Below, piece by piece: positions 36,998 to 46,300 of a stretch of 62,500 bases of DNA. Location of the stretch: the NCBI GenBank assembly GCA_003331265.1, contig QOPV01000009.1:1-62500 (forward strand), read 5' to 3'. Origin of the DNA: Cryomorphaceae bacterium. Lineage in GTDB: Bacteria > Bacteroidota > Bacteroidia > Flavobacteriales > Flavobacteriaceae. A program made the translations under genes and the position numbers. Every line of letters begins with the position of its first letter. Positions within the stretch are counted from its first letter, which is position 1. Under the pieces are notes generated by a model, which saw nothing but the letters and a program-made list of their open reading frames with translations, ran no database searches and was not told the DNA's origin.

Positions 36998-39167
36998 ATG
37001 AAAAATTTTTGGGAGGTTCTATACCTTTTAAATGTTTTACAAAAAAATCCCATTTTCTTCTCATCATATAGTTGCTCATATCTCCATAACCATGTCTTTT
37101 ATTTGGAAATAAAATTAAATCAAAATCTTTATTAGCCTTAATTAACTCTTCGACTACAAGCATTGTATTTGAAGGAGGAACATTATCATCTAACATACCA
37201 TGCGCTATTAATAATTTTCCTTTCAAATTTTCAACTAATAATTGATTCGCTTGACTATCATAATTTGTTTTTTTAAAATCATATTCAGAATCATTGTCAT
37301 TAGAATTCAAATCAATATGATTCATAAGACCATGCCATTTTTCCCCCCAGTCAGCTTCATAATTTCTATTATCATGATTTCCAGAACTTGAAACTGCTAC
37401 ATCGTAAAATTCAGGGTATCTTAATAAAGCACCTGTAGAGGCGAATCCACCTCCAGAATGTCCCCAAATACCTACTTTAGATAAATCCATCGCTGTATAT
37501 TTTTTTGATAACTGTTGGATTGTCTTAATATTATCTGGGAGTCCATTGTCTCCCATATTTCCATAATATGCATCATGGAAAGATTTGGATCTTCCCGGAG
37601 TTCCCATGGCATCAACTGCAACGACAACAAAACCCAGTTCAGCAAGAGCTTGAAAATCCCTTCTAGCAACCATAAATGAATAATTACCAACACTTCCAGA
37701 TTGTGGTCCAGGATAAATGTAGTTTAAAACAGGATATTTTTTGTCGGTTTTATAATAGCTAGGCAAGTACAAAAGACCATAAAGATCGGTTTTATCATCT
37801 CTTGCCTTTACGTTAAACTCTATTGGTTCTTGCCAGCCGTTACTTTGAAGCTTATCAACATTAGATATCGATAATTGTAATAAGGTTTTTCCGTTTTTAT
37901 CTTTTAAAATTGAAGTCGGTGGATTTTTAGTTGTTGAGTATGTTGTTACAAAATAATTCCAATTAGGTGAGGGATTGATAATATGAGTACCTTTTTCAGG
38001 AGTTAAACATTTCAGTCCAGATCCATCAAAATTAATTTTATACAAATAAACATGGTATGGGTTTCCTTTTTCTCTACCTCCCGCTGTAAAAAATAATTCT
38101 CTTTTATTTTCGTCAATATGAAGCAATTTTCTTACCAACCAATTTCCCTTGGTAATCCTATTTTTTAATTGTTTGGTTTTTAAATCATATAAATAAAGGT
38201 GTCCCCAATTATCTTTCTCTGAATACCAAATAAATTCATCCGAATCAAATAACACCTTCCAATTTTCGCTTCCTAAACCAGATTCATAGTAAGTATCTAC
38301 AGTTTCCTTAAAAACAGATGATACTTGACCGGTTTTTGTATTAGCAATTTTCAAATTTGCCATTTTATGATCTCTTGATGAAGAAATGAAGGCTAGCTTA
38401 GATCCATCTTCATTCCATTGAGTGTCTAATAATTCGCCGTCTCTTCCAGCAATATGATCTGTTGTTGTAGACCTTTGAAAATCATTTTCCATATTAAGCC
38501 TTACAATATTATTGTTTTTCAGATCAATAATCAGCCTTTCAATTTCAAAAATTTTTTCATCACCAGGTAATGCATACTTCCAAGATTGAAGTTTTGGGTG
38601 ACCTACATTAGTAGTAGTTAAATACATTTCACCGACTCCTCTTGCATCTTGTCTGAAAGTTGCTATTTTGTCAGATTTAGGACTCCATTTTAGTACTGGG
38701 CCTTCACTTTTAATCCAACCAGCGTTGTTAGTAGCGTATCCATAATCTTCTTTACCATCAAATGTAAGTTGTGTTTTTTTGTTTGTCTTTAGATCTCTAA
38801 TCCAAAGATTATAATTATCAATAAATGCAGCTAAATTTCCATTTGGAGATAGAAATTCATCCCTATTAGTTTTGGGTTCAAAATTATTAAAATATTCTTG
38901 TTTATTTAACGAAATTTTTTTGTAAGATTTTAAGTCTATTTTAAAGCTTTCCATTTTACTCTCTTTCTTAACCTTATAAAAAAGAAAATCTTCTTTATCC
39001 CATTTTTGAGAATTTATGGTATTTAAAAGATATTTATTTAAATTTTTGGAAAGGTGTTTAGAAGCATTTTCATAATCATTGATTGAATAAGATTTCTTGT
39101 TTATTTGATTACAAGAAAAAAAACTCGACAGGATAATTAATAAAAAAAAAGAAAATACTTTTTTCAT
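36981..39167 (-). CDS. dipeptidyl peptidase IV-like serine peptidase (S9B), lipoprotein
   Basis: This encodes 728 residues. The lipobox SSFFSC is at about residue 19. The DPP IV-type propeller domain takes the N-terminal 430 residues and the alpha/beta hydrolase follows, with nucleophile Ser571 in GHSGGG, an aspartate in GMLDDNVPP and a histidine in NKRHGYG. A GxxNHDNRNYEADWGEKW stretch is typical of Bacteroidota members. It removes N-terminal dipeptides, often with proline at the second position. It follows the M1 peptidase gene by 12 bases, giving a two-gene peptide-degrading operon. The convergent overlap with thrC is 17 bases. Confidence 0.93.
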   Translation of the reverse strand: MKKVFSFFLLIILSSFFSCNQINKKSYSINDYENASKHLSKNLNKYLLNTINSQKWDKEDFLFYKVKKESKMESFKIDLKSYKKISLNKQEYFNNFEPKTNRDEFLSPNGNLAAFIDNYNLWIRDLKTNKKTQLTFDGKEDYGYATNNAGWIKSEGPVLKWSPKSDKIATFRQDARGVGEMYLTTTNVGHPKLQSWKYALPGDEKIFEIERLIIDLKNNNIVRLNMENDFQRSTTTDHIAGRDGELLDTQWNEDGSKLAFISSSRDHKMANLKIANTKTGQVSSVFKETVDTYYESGLGSENWKVLFDSDEFIWYSEKDNWGHLYLYDLKTKQLKNRITKGNWLVRKLLHIDENKRELFFTAGGREKGNPYHVYLYKINFDGSGLKCLTPEKGTHIINPSPNWNYFVTTYSTTKNPPTSILKDKNGKTLLQLSISNVDKLQSNGWQEPIEFNVKARDDKTDLYGLLYLPSYYKTDKKYPVLNYIYPGPQSGSVGNYSFMVARRDFQALAELGFVVVAVDAMGTPGRSKSFHDAYYGNMGDNGLPDNIKTIQQLSKKYTAMDLSKVGIWGHSGGGFASTGALLRYPEFYDVAVSSSGNHDNRNYEADWGEKWHGLMNHIDLNSNDNDSEYDFKKTNYDSQANQLLVENLKGKLLIAHGMLDDNVPPSNTMLVVEELIKANKDFDLILFPNKRHGYGDMSNYMMRRKWDFFVKHLKGIEPPKNFSFNKNP

Positions 39168-39179
39168 GTTACTAAAGAA

Positions 39180-40823
39180 TTAATTAGTTACAAACTTTTT
39201 GTTAACGTAGTAATTATCATCAAAAATAAAATTGTCTGATTTTAATTTTAATTCTTTCCATTCTTTTGTTGGAAATATTCGTATATTTTTTTCGTTAACT
39301 ATTAATTCCATAGGCATTTCAAAATTATCTATAACATCAGTCCATCTAAATTTAAGGACATTGTTTTTAATACTATATTGTAATGTTGGGATTCTATTAT
39401 CTCTTAAATATTGATTAAAAAATGGATTTAAATTCATTTTCATTTTTTTAGAAATATAATTCTCAATTTGAGAAGTTGTAACAGTTTGATGATAAAACTC
39501 ACTATTTAAACCTCTTAATATTTTTCTCCATCTTACATCATTACCTGTTATTTGTCTCAATGTATGCAATAAATTGGCTCCCTTCGCGTACATATCACTT
39601 GAACCACCTTTATTAACATTATATGGACCAATAATTGGTTTTAAATTACGAATATTTCTTCTAGTCCCAATAACATATTCAGAGGCAGCTTTCTTACCAT
39701 AATGATAATCTACAAAGAGATTTTCAGAGTACGTAGTAAAACCCTCATGAACCCACATATCAGCAATATCTTTATATGTAATATTATTAGCAAACCACTC
39801 ATGACCTGTCTCATGAATTATTATATAGTCAAATTTCAATCCCCAACCTGTTCCAGACAAGTCTCTACCTAAATAACCTTTTTTATATTTATTTCCATAT
39901 GTAACTGAACTTTGATGTTCCATACCTAAATAAGGCGTCTCAACTAATTTAAAACTATCCTCATAGAATGGATATGGACCAAACCAATATTCAAAAGCTT
40001 GCATAGTTTTAACAGCATCCTCAAAATGAATTTTAGCTTTTTCTAAATTGTAACTTAAAATATAATAATCCATATCTAAATCACCGTTTTCCCCCTGATA
40101 TATCTCAGAAAAATTTACATAATCGCCTATATTAATATTTACTCCATAATTATTTATTGGATTAACAACCTGCCAATGAAATGTTGTTGATTCAGACATT
40201 TCATCAACTTTTACAAGTCTTCCATTAGAAATATTGGTAAGTCCTTTTGGAACATTTACACTCATGAGCATGCCTTCAACTTCATCATACATATGATCCT
40301 TATTTGGCCACCATACACTTGCTCCTAAACCTTGACATGAAGATGCTATGAAATGATTTCCATTTTTATCTCTTTCCCATGATATTCCTCCATCCCATGG
40401 AGCTCTGACTGCAACTCTTGGCTTACCTTCGTAAAAAACTTTTATTTTATTATTTTCTCCTTTAATTTGAGTGTCCTTCAACTTAATAAAATGAGCATTG
40501 CCGTCGTGCCTTATTTCTAAATCTTTTCCATTTTGTTCTGCTCTTGTGAGAATTAATGGTTGCTGAAGATCAATTTGCATTTCATGATAAGATTCGATTA
40601 CATGATAACTTATTTCGTTTGAACCATAAATTGTTCTCTTTTCAGGATCTACAGAAATGTCTAAATGATAATAAGTTAAATCCCACCAAATTCGTTCTTT
40701 CGTTATAGAACCTCTTAAAGTATCTTGACGATTAAAATCATTTTTATCACTCAAAATTCCTTGAGCATTGACTGACAAAGTAAAACTCAGAATGATAATA
40801 ATTATAAAAAATTTATAGTTCAT
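39180..40823 (-). CDS. exported M1-family metallopeptidase
   Basis: This encodes 547 residues with a signal peptide (cleavage near VNA-Q, residue 20). Zinc ligands are His337, His341 and Glu360 in HETGHEW...HEGF, with catalytic Glu338. The substrate N-terminus motif reads GMEHQ (300-304) instead of the classical GAMEN. At this length it lacks the long C-terminal helical domain of aminopeptidase N, as usual for the short Bacteroidota group. The expected role is periplasmic aminopeptidase. The gene precedes the S9B peptidase by 12 bases. A one-mismatch -7 box (TACATTTA, 40830-40837) lies just upstream. Confidence 0.92.
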   Translation of the reverse strand: MNYKFFIIIIILSFTLSVNAQGILSDKNDFNRQDTLRGSITKERIWWDLTYYHLDISVDPEKRTIYGSNEISYHVIESYHEMQIDLQQPLILTRAEQNGKDLEIRHDGNAHFIKLKDTQIKGENNKIKVFYEGKPRVAVRAPWDGGISWERDKNGNHFIASSCQGLGASVWWPNKDHMYDEVEGMLMSVNVPKGLTNISNGRLVKVDEMSESTTFHWQVVNPINNYGVNINIGDYVNFSEIYQGENGDLDMDYYILSYNLEKAKIHFEDAVKTMQAFEYWFGPYPFYEDSFKLVETPYLGMEHQSSVTYGNKYKKGYLGRDLSGTGWGLKFDYIIIHETGHEWFANNITYKDIADMWVHEGFTTYSENLFVDYHYGKKAASEYVIGTRRNIRNLKPIIGPYNVNKGGSSDMYAKGANLLHTLRQITGNDVRWRKILRGLNSEFYHQTVTTSQIENYISKKMKMNLNPFFNQYLRDNRIPTLQYSIKNNVLKFRWTDVIDNFEMPMELIVNEKNIRIFPTKEWKELKLKSDNFIFDDNYYVNKKFVTN

Positions 40824-40873
40824 AATATTTAAATGTAAAGTATATAATTAAATTTACACATATTTTAAATAAC

Positions 40874-41959
40874 ATGAAAAAAACAACTCTTTACAATAAA
40901 CACTTACAGCTTAATGCCAAAATAATTCCATTTTCTGGATATTTAATGCCTGTTCAGTATGAAGGAGTAAATACTGAACACTTACATGTCAGAAATTCTG
41001 TTGGTCTTTTTGATGTTTCTCATATGGGAGAATTCTTTTTAGAAGGAGAAAAATCAACTGATTTACTACAATTAATATGTACAAATGATATTTCTAAAAT
41101 TGGAAATGAAAAAGCTCAATACAGTTGTTTGACGAATGAAAAAGGTGGTATTATTGATGATTTAATAATATACAAGTTTAACGATAATAAATTCATGTTG
41201 GTTGTTAATGCAGATAATATTAAAAAAGACTGGGATTGGATCAAAAATAAAAATGAAAAATTTGGAAATAAATTGGATAACAGATCTGACCAAATGTCTT
41301 TACTTGCCTTACAAGGTCCAAAAGCATATGATTTATTACAAAAAATAGTAGAATTTGATGTTAAAAGTTTAGAAAATTATTGTTTCCTAGAAACTGATTT
41401 AAATAAATTTAAAAACATAATTATATCTACAACTGGATATACTGGTTCTGGCGGGTTTGAAATTTACTGTGAAAATAAAGATGTTATTGGTATTTGGGAA
41501 ATTCTGTTTGAATATGGAAAAGAATTTAATGTAAAACCTATTGGGTTGGCTGCGAGAGACACTTTAAGATTAGAAATGGGATATTGTTTATATGGAAACG
41601 ATATAAATGAAAAAACTACACCTATAGAGGCTGGTTTGAAATGGATTACTAAAACAGATAAAAATTTTATTGGAAAAAATAATATCTTATTTCAAATCAA
41701 AAATAGTCCTAATAAAAAACTTGTTGGTTTTAAATTAGAAGAAAGAGGAATTCCAAGACATGATTATGAGATTTTTGATAATGATGATAAAAAAATTGGA
41801 GTTGTAACATCTGGAACCATGTCACCAGTTCTTAAACAAGGTATAGGGCTTGGTTATGTTGATATTAAAAACTCCAAGATTGAATCAGTAATCTATATAA
41901 AAATTAGAAGTAAAAAAATAAAAGCCTCTCTTGTAAAACTTCCATTTGTAAAAATATAG
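40874..41959 (+). CDS. gcvT: aminomethyltransferase, glycine cleavage T-protein
   Basis: This encodes 361 residues. The N-terminal FDVSHMGEF motif and the folate-binding YTGSGGFEIY segment are those of GcvT rather than YgfZ or sarcosine oxidase. The C-terminal part has the GxVTSGTMSP motif. It transfers the methylene group from the aminomethyl-lipoyl H-protein to tetrahydrofolate. GcvH and GcvP are not in the window. The 50-base upstream region is too short for a glycine riboswitch. Confidence 0.95.
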   Translation: MKKTTLYNKHLQLNAKIIPFSGYLMPVQYEGVNTEHLHVRNSVGLFDVSHMGEFFLEGEKSTDLLQLICTNDISKIGNEKAQYSCLTNEKGGIIDDLIIYKFNDNKFMLVVNADNIKKDWDWIKNKNEKFGNKLDNRSDQMSLLALQGPKAYDLLQKIVEFDVKSLENYCFLETDLNKFKNIIISTTGYTGSGGFEIYCENKDVIGIWEILFEYGKEFNVKPIGLAARDTLRLEMGYCLYGNDINEKTTPIEAGLKWITKTDKNFIGKNNILFQIKNSPNKKLVGFKLEERGIPRHDYEIFDNDDKKIGVVTSGTMSPVLKQGIGLGYVDIKNSKIESVIYIKIRSKKIKASLVKLPFVKI

Positions 41960-41963
41960 TTAG

Positions 41964-42770
41964 GTGATAAAGATATTAATTTTTGGAGGTAGTGGATATT
42001 TAGGAAATACTATTTTCAAGGAATTAAATCCCTTTTATGATGTTTACTGTACATATTTTCAAAATATCCATTTTAAGAAAAATAAAAGATTTTTTTGTTT
42101 TGATTTAAACGATGACTTTACCAGGATTGTAAAAAAAGTTAATCCAAATCACATAATTTCTAGTTTAAAAGGGGATTTTAATAAACAAATGTTTTTTCAT
42201 AAAAAACTTATAAATTACTGTGATGATAAAAACATTAAACTACTTTTTGTTTCCTCGTCTAACGTTTTTGATACGTTCACCAATTATCCTAGTTATGAAA
42301 ATGATAAAACATTTTCCGAGAGTATATTTGGAAGGTTTAAAATAAATATTGAAAATAAAATATTAAGAATGAAATCAAAAAAATGGGTTATTTTAAGGTC
42401 ACCTATGATATTTGATAAAAACTCCCCAAGAATAAAGGATATACTTATTAAATCGAAAAGATCTATTGCAATTGAAATATTTCCAAATTTGATAGTTAAT
42501 ATAAATTCTGCAAAAAAATTTGCCAAACAGATTCATTACTTAATAAGTAGAGATATAAATGGAATTATACACCACGGGAGTAATGATTTGGTTAATCATG
42601 ATGAATATATATTCTCAGTTGTAAAAAAACTAAATATTAAAAAAATTAATTATAAATATATTTATACAACTAATGATAATAGATATTTAGCATTATTTTC
42701 TAATCAAACTATCTTTCCAAATCATCTACAGTTTAGTTTTGAAGAAGTTTTAAGAGAAATTATTAAATAA
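41964..42770 (+). CDS. RmlD-like / NAD(P)-dependent sugar-nucleotide-type reductase
   Basis: This encodes 268 residues, starting at a GTG at 41964, 4 bases after gcvT. The N-terminal GGSGYLGNTI is a Rossmann dinucleotide-binding motif, followed by a short SSSNVFD segment. The classical tyrosine-lysine pair of SDR enzymes (YxxxK) is not evident at the expected place; a less clear FGRFKINIENK stretch is present instead. It belongs to the dTDP-4-dehydrorhamnose reductase-like family, but it lacks neighbouring rml genes. Gene order gcvT - this - yebC seems conserved in flavobacteria, by my recollection. The substrate is unknown. Confidence 0.75.
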   Translation: MIKILIFGGSGYLGNTIFKELNPFYDVYCTYFQNIHFKKNKRFFCFDLNDDFTRIVKKVNPNHIISSLKGDFNKQMFFHKKLINYCDDKNIKLLFVSSSNVFDTFTNYPSYENDKTFSESIFGRFKINIENKILRMKSKKWVILRSPMIFDKNSPRIKDILIKSKRSIAIEIFPNLIVNINSAKKFAKQIHYLISRDINGIIHHGSNDLVNHDEYIFSVVKKLNIKKINYKYIYTTNDNRYLALFSNQTIFPNHLQFSFEEVLREIIK

Positions 42771-42798
42771 TGAATTTTATAAAGGTTTAATTTTAATC

Positions 42799-42806
42799 TA
42801 TCTTTG
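42799..42806 (+). promoter_or_regulatory. promoter -7 box for yebC
   Basis: TATCTTTG is an exact match to TAnnTTTG and ends 5 bases before the ATG at 42812. The transcript would start at or next to the start codon, so it would be essentially leaderless. Confidence 0.55.
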
Positions 42807-42811
42807 AAACT

Positions 42812-43516
42812 ATGGGAAGGGCATTTGAGTTTAGAAAGGCTAGAAAAATGAAACGTTGGTCAGCAATGGCTAAAACATTTACTAGAATTGGCAAGGACAT
42901 AGTAATGGCTGTAAAAGATGGTGGCCCGGCACCTGAATCAAATTCTAAGCTAAGAGCAGTAATTCAAAACGCTAAGTCTGCTAATATGCCCAAAGAAAAC
43001 ATTGAAAGAGCAATAAAGAAAGCTTCTGATAAAACATCAGAAAATTATAAAGAAATTTTATTTGAAGGATATGGTCCTTTTGGAATAGCTATAATAGTTG
43101 AAACTGCAACTGATAATAACAATCGAACAGTTGCTAATGTTAGAAGCTACTTTAATAAATATGAGGGAAGCCTGGGTACTGCTGGATCAGTAGAGTTTAT
43201 GTTTGATCGCTTGTGTCACTTTAAAATTAGGACTGATTTGGATGTCGAAGAGTTAGAATTAGACCTAATTGATTTTGGGATTGATGAAGTTATTATTGAT
43301 GAAAATGAAATTTTAATATACTCTTCTTTTGAAAATTATGGAATAATTCAAAAAGAATTAGAATTTAGAAAGATTAATATTATATCTTCTGAATTTGAAA
43401 GAATTCCAAAACAGTTCAAAACATTAAGTGAAGAAAAAAAAGATAAAGTAAATGTCTTAATTGAAAAAATTGAGGAAGATGATGATGTTCAAAATGTATT
43501 CCATAATATGAATTAA
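42812..43516 (+). CDS. yebC: YebC/PmpR-family regulator or translation factor
   Basis: This encodes 234 residues. The N-terminal segment MGRAFEFRKARKMKRWSAM and the NMPKENIERAI block are the family signatures, with the TACO1-like fold through the protein. The family binds DNA in some bacteria and has been linked to translation of proline-rich stretches in others. It ends 2 bases before the convergent acyltransferase gene. It has its own promoter. Confidence 0.95.
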   Translation: MGRAFEFRKARKMKRWSAMAKTFTRIGKDIVMAVKDGGPAPESNSKLRAVIQNAKSANMPKENIERAIKKASDKTSENYKEILFEGYGPFGIAIIVETATDNNNRTVANVRSYFNKYEGSLGTAGSVEFMFDRLCHFKIRTDLDVEELELDLIDFGIDEVIIDENEILIYSSFENYGIIQKELEFRKINIISSEFERIPKQFKTLSEEKKDKVNVLIEKIEEDDDVQNVFHNMN

Positions 43517-43518
43517 AT

Positions 43519-44055
43519 TTAAGAATACTCTTCCACTTTTCCTTTTACTCCTTTAAAAAAACCTCTTAATTTTTTAATATCATCCTCCATATTATCTGTG
43601 GTAAAAAACGGATCAGAAAATTTGATGTTTTTATCTTTAAAATTTAATGTTGCGCTAATAATTGGTACAGAAGCTTTTTTAGCAATATAATAAAAACCTG
43701 TCTTCCATTTTAAGACTTTTTTTCTTGTACCTTCTGGTGAGATTCCTAATCTAAATTCTGATTTATTATTGAATATATCAGCAATTAAATCAACTGATTT
43801 TGTTTTGCTTCCTCTATCTACAGGCGTACCTCCCACCCATTTAAAGAAAAATCCAAATGGAAATTTAAATAATTCTTTTTTTCCAATAAAATTAATTTGT
43901 TGTTTAATTACTTTTCTAATCACAATTGCAATAAAGAAGTCAAACCAATGTGTATGAGGAGCAACAATAATAACACATTTTTTAGGCAAATTTGTATTGC
44001 CTAATATTTCCCATCCAAATAATTTAAATAAGATGAAATCAGCTAGTTTTTTCAT
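43519..44055 (-). CDS. 1-acyl-sn-glycerol-3-phosphate acyltransferase-like protein
   Basis: This encodes 178 residues from the ATG at 44055, which overlaps kdsB by 17 bases. Another in-frame ATG at 44073 adds 6 residues. The PlsC-type motifs are HTHWFD (HX4D) and PEGTRKK. The protein is a short cytoplasmic or membrane-associated acyltransferase; the acyl acceptor is unproven. The overlap with kdsB, plus kdsB being for lipopolysaccharide, hints at an outer-membrane lipid role. Length is short for a PlsC (usually about 240). Confidence 0.85.
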   Translation of the reverse strand: MKKLADFILFKLFGWEILGNTNLPKKCVIIVAPHTHWFDFFIAIVIRKVIKQQINFIGKKELFKFPFGFFFKWVGGTPVDRGSKTKSVDLIADIFNNKSEFRLGISPEGTRKKVLKWKTGFYYIAKKASVPIISATLNFKDKNIKFSDPFFTTDNMEDDIKKLRGFFKGVKGKVEEYS

Positions 44056-44779
44056 CCAATATTTTTCTAGCATTAATTAAATCTTCCATAACATCAATAC
44101 CATATCCCTCATAATCAGTTAGAACCATTTTTATTTTCTTGGCATTTTCTAAAAACCTTAATTGTTCCAGCTTTTCTAATTTCTCTAATTTGGTTGATTT
44201 TGATTTATAATAATATAATAAACTTTCTTTTCTAAAAGCATAAACTCCGATATGCTTAAAGTATTTTATATTCTTGTCTTTGGATCTATTAAAAGGTATT
44301 ATAGATCTGGAAAAATACATAGCGAAGTTGTTCTTATCGACTACTACTTTTACATTATTTGGGCTAAGTATTTCTCTCTCATTTGTAATTAGCTGCATAA
44401 TAGAGGCTAAATCAATATTTTTTTTGTCATCATCAATAAAAACTGAAATTAATTTTTCAAGACTTGATTTGTCAATAAAAGGTTCATCACCTTGAACATT
44501 TAAAATCAAATCTGAATTAATCTTTGAAGCAAATTCAGCAATTCTGTCCGAACCATTATCATGTTTTACAGAACTCATAAAAACGTTTCCTCCATTCTTT
44601 TTTATTAACGTAAATATCATTTCTGAATCTGTAACAACAAAAACATCATCAAATAATCCTGAACGGATTACACTTTGATACGTTCTTAAAATAATTGGAA
44701 TTCCTCCTAAATCCATCATTAATTTTCCTGGGAGTCTCTCAGAGTCGTATCTAGCCGGAATCATTGCTACAATCTTCAT
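44039..44779 (-). CDS. kdsB: 3-deoxy-manno-octulosonate cytidylyltransferase
   Basis: This encodes 246 residues. The nucleotidyltransferase start ARYDSERLPGKLM is complete, and NVQGDEP (about 93-99) binds the metal and nucleotide. It activates Kdo with CTP for lipid A core assembly, so the organism has an LPS-type outer membrane. The gene lies 35 bases downstream of the RecD-like helicase gene and overlaps the acyltransferase. Confidence 0.95.
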   Translation of the reverse strand: MKIVAMIPARYDSERLPGKLMMDLGGIPIILRTYQSVIRSGLFDDVFVVTDSEMIFTLIKKNGGNVFMSSVKHDNGSDRIAEFASKINSDLILNVQGDEPFIDKSSLEKLISVFIDDDKKNIDLASIMQLITNEREILSPNNVKVVVDKNNFAMYFSRSIIPFNRSKDKNIKYFKHIGVYAFRKESLLYYYKSKSTKLEKLEKLEQLRFLENAKKIKMVLTDYEGYGIDVMEDLINARKILDEKTS

Positions 44780-44814
44780 TTTTATTTTTTGTAAAAATAC
44801 AGTTATATTTTTAT

Positions 44815-46209
44815 TTAAAAACCTATTAAAAAAAGTTTACTTTCTGCTCTTGTTACAGCAGTATACAACCAGCGCATATAATCAATATCAGGGCCATCTT
44901 TTAAGAAAGGTTTTTCAATGAACACCACAGGCCACTGTCCTCCTTGCGCCTTATGACAAGTGATAGCATAGGAAAACTTCACATGAAGAGCATTAAAAAA
45001 TGGATTTTCTTTGGTCTTCAAAAATCTTTTATATTTTGACTTAATATTCAAATAATCTTTTTGTATTTCATGATACAACAGATTAGACTGTTCGAAAGAA
45101 AGAGATGGTAAATCTGAGTCTAGTGTGTTTAGAATAATAATTGTATCAAATGGAGGTTGATTGTTATAATCAACCATTTTTATTTTAACCTCTGCAAATT
45201 CAAATCCATATAATTCTCTTATTCGTTGAATTTCTAAAATTTCTATTATATCTCCATTTGCAAGAAAAGGTATTTCTGAATCTGAAGAAGTCCAAAAATA
45301 ATTATTCTTCGTAATCATTAAAAGGTCACCAGAACACACTTTGTGGTCATGTGATAAAATGGTTTTTCTTATCTGTTGGTTATATTGATTTGCGCGTTTA
45401 TTAGAACGTACAATTATTATAGAATTCTCTCTTCCAATATCATTAAAGCTATTTTCTATTGACTCTTGAATTTCAAATCCATCACTAAGACTTATAATAT
45501 CATTAAATTTTTTGAATTTAAATTCTAAATCGCTATTAATTATACTATTTCTAATTAAAGTGGCATTAAATAGAATTCCTGATTCTTCCGTTTGTCTAAC
45601 TACATCACTAATTTCATATTCATTAATTTTTAAATTATATGTTTTTTGTAAAAACTGAGAATCAAGAGCTGGACTAATGGTTTGATTAACAGGGGGAAGC
45701 TGAGCAGTGTCACCAATAAAAATTAATTTTGAATTAGTTTTAAAATCTGCAAAATCAATTATATCATTTAATATAGATTTTTTTTTAAACAGATCATTAG
45801 AATTTGAGAAATCTGAAATCATTGAAGCTTCATCAATAATAAAAACAGTATTTTTTATTTTATTTGTTTTTAAAGTAGATTTAAAATTTCCAGATTTATC
45901 AACTTTTGAATAATAAATTTTTTTATGGATAGTTGATGCTTTTCTCTTAGTATACTTTGACAAAACTTTTGCAGCTCTGCCTGTTGGAGCCAGTAAACAA
46001 AAATTCATTTTATTAAAATGTAAATTATCTACTAAAGTTTTCATTAGTGTAGTTTTTCCTGTACCTGCATACCCCTTTAATAAAAAAACACTAACCTTAG
46101 TTTTATTAAATAAAAAATCACTCAAACTTTCGATAGCCAAAGATTGATCGTTAGTTGGTTCTAACTTAAAATTTCTCAAAAGTATTTTATTAAATTCTAT
46201 CGAATTCAT
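44815..46209 (-). CDS. RecD-like ATP-dependent DNA helicase (AAA_30/UvrD_C_2 type)
   Basis: This encodes 464 residues. Walker A is GYAGTGKTT at 46-54, Walker B is FIIDEAS near 133, and the C-terminal UvrD_C_2 segment ends with TCHKAQGGQW and YTAVTRAES. This is a stand-alone helicase of the RecD2-like group, about two-thirds the length of full RecD2 because it lacks the long N-terminal domain. It is a widespread Bacteroidota protein next to DUF3822-rsmD. No RecBC genes are in the window. Confidence 0.9.
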   Translation of the reverse strand: MNSIEFNKILLRNFKLEPTNDQSLAIESLSDFLFNKTKVSVFLLKGYAGTGKTTLMKTLVDNLHFNKMNFCLLAPTGRAAKVLSKYTKRKASTIHKKIYYSKVDKSGNFKSTLKTNKIKNTVFIIDEASMISDFSNSNDLFKKKSILNDIIDFADFKTNSKLIFIGDTAQLPPVNQTISPALDSQFLQKTYNLKINEYEISDVVRQTEESGILFNATLIRNSIINSDLEFKFKKFNDIISLSDGFEIQESIENSFNDIGRENSIIIVRSNKRANQYNQQIRKTILSHDHKVCSGDLLMITKNNYFWTSSDSEIPFLANGDIIEILEIQRIRELYGFEFAEVKIKMVDYNNQPPFDTIIILNTLDSDLPSLSFEQSNLLYHEIQKDYLNIKSKYKRFLKTKENPFFNALHVKFSYAITCHKAQGGQWPVVFIEKPFLKDGPDIDYMRWLYTAVTRAESKLFLIGF

Positions 46210-46300
46210 GACTTTTTTTAATTTAAATTAACTAATATTAAAACTAACTTTAGAGAATAAAAAAAAATTGTAGTTTTGTCTAAATATAATTAATAATATA

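Noticed and set aside
40824-40873. Glycine riboswitch in front of gcvT
   Set aside because: The region is 50 bases, too short for the aptamer, and shows no conserved core.
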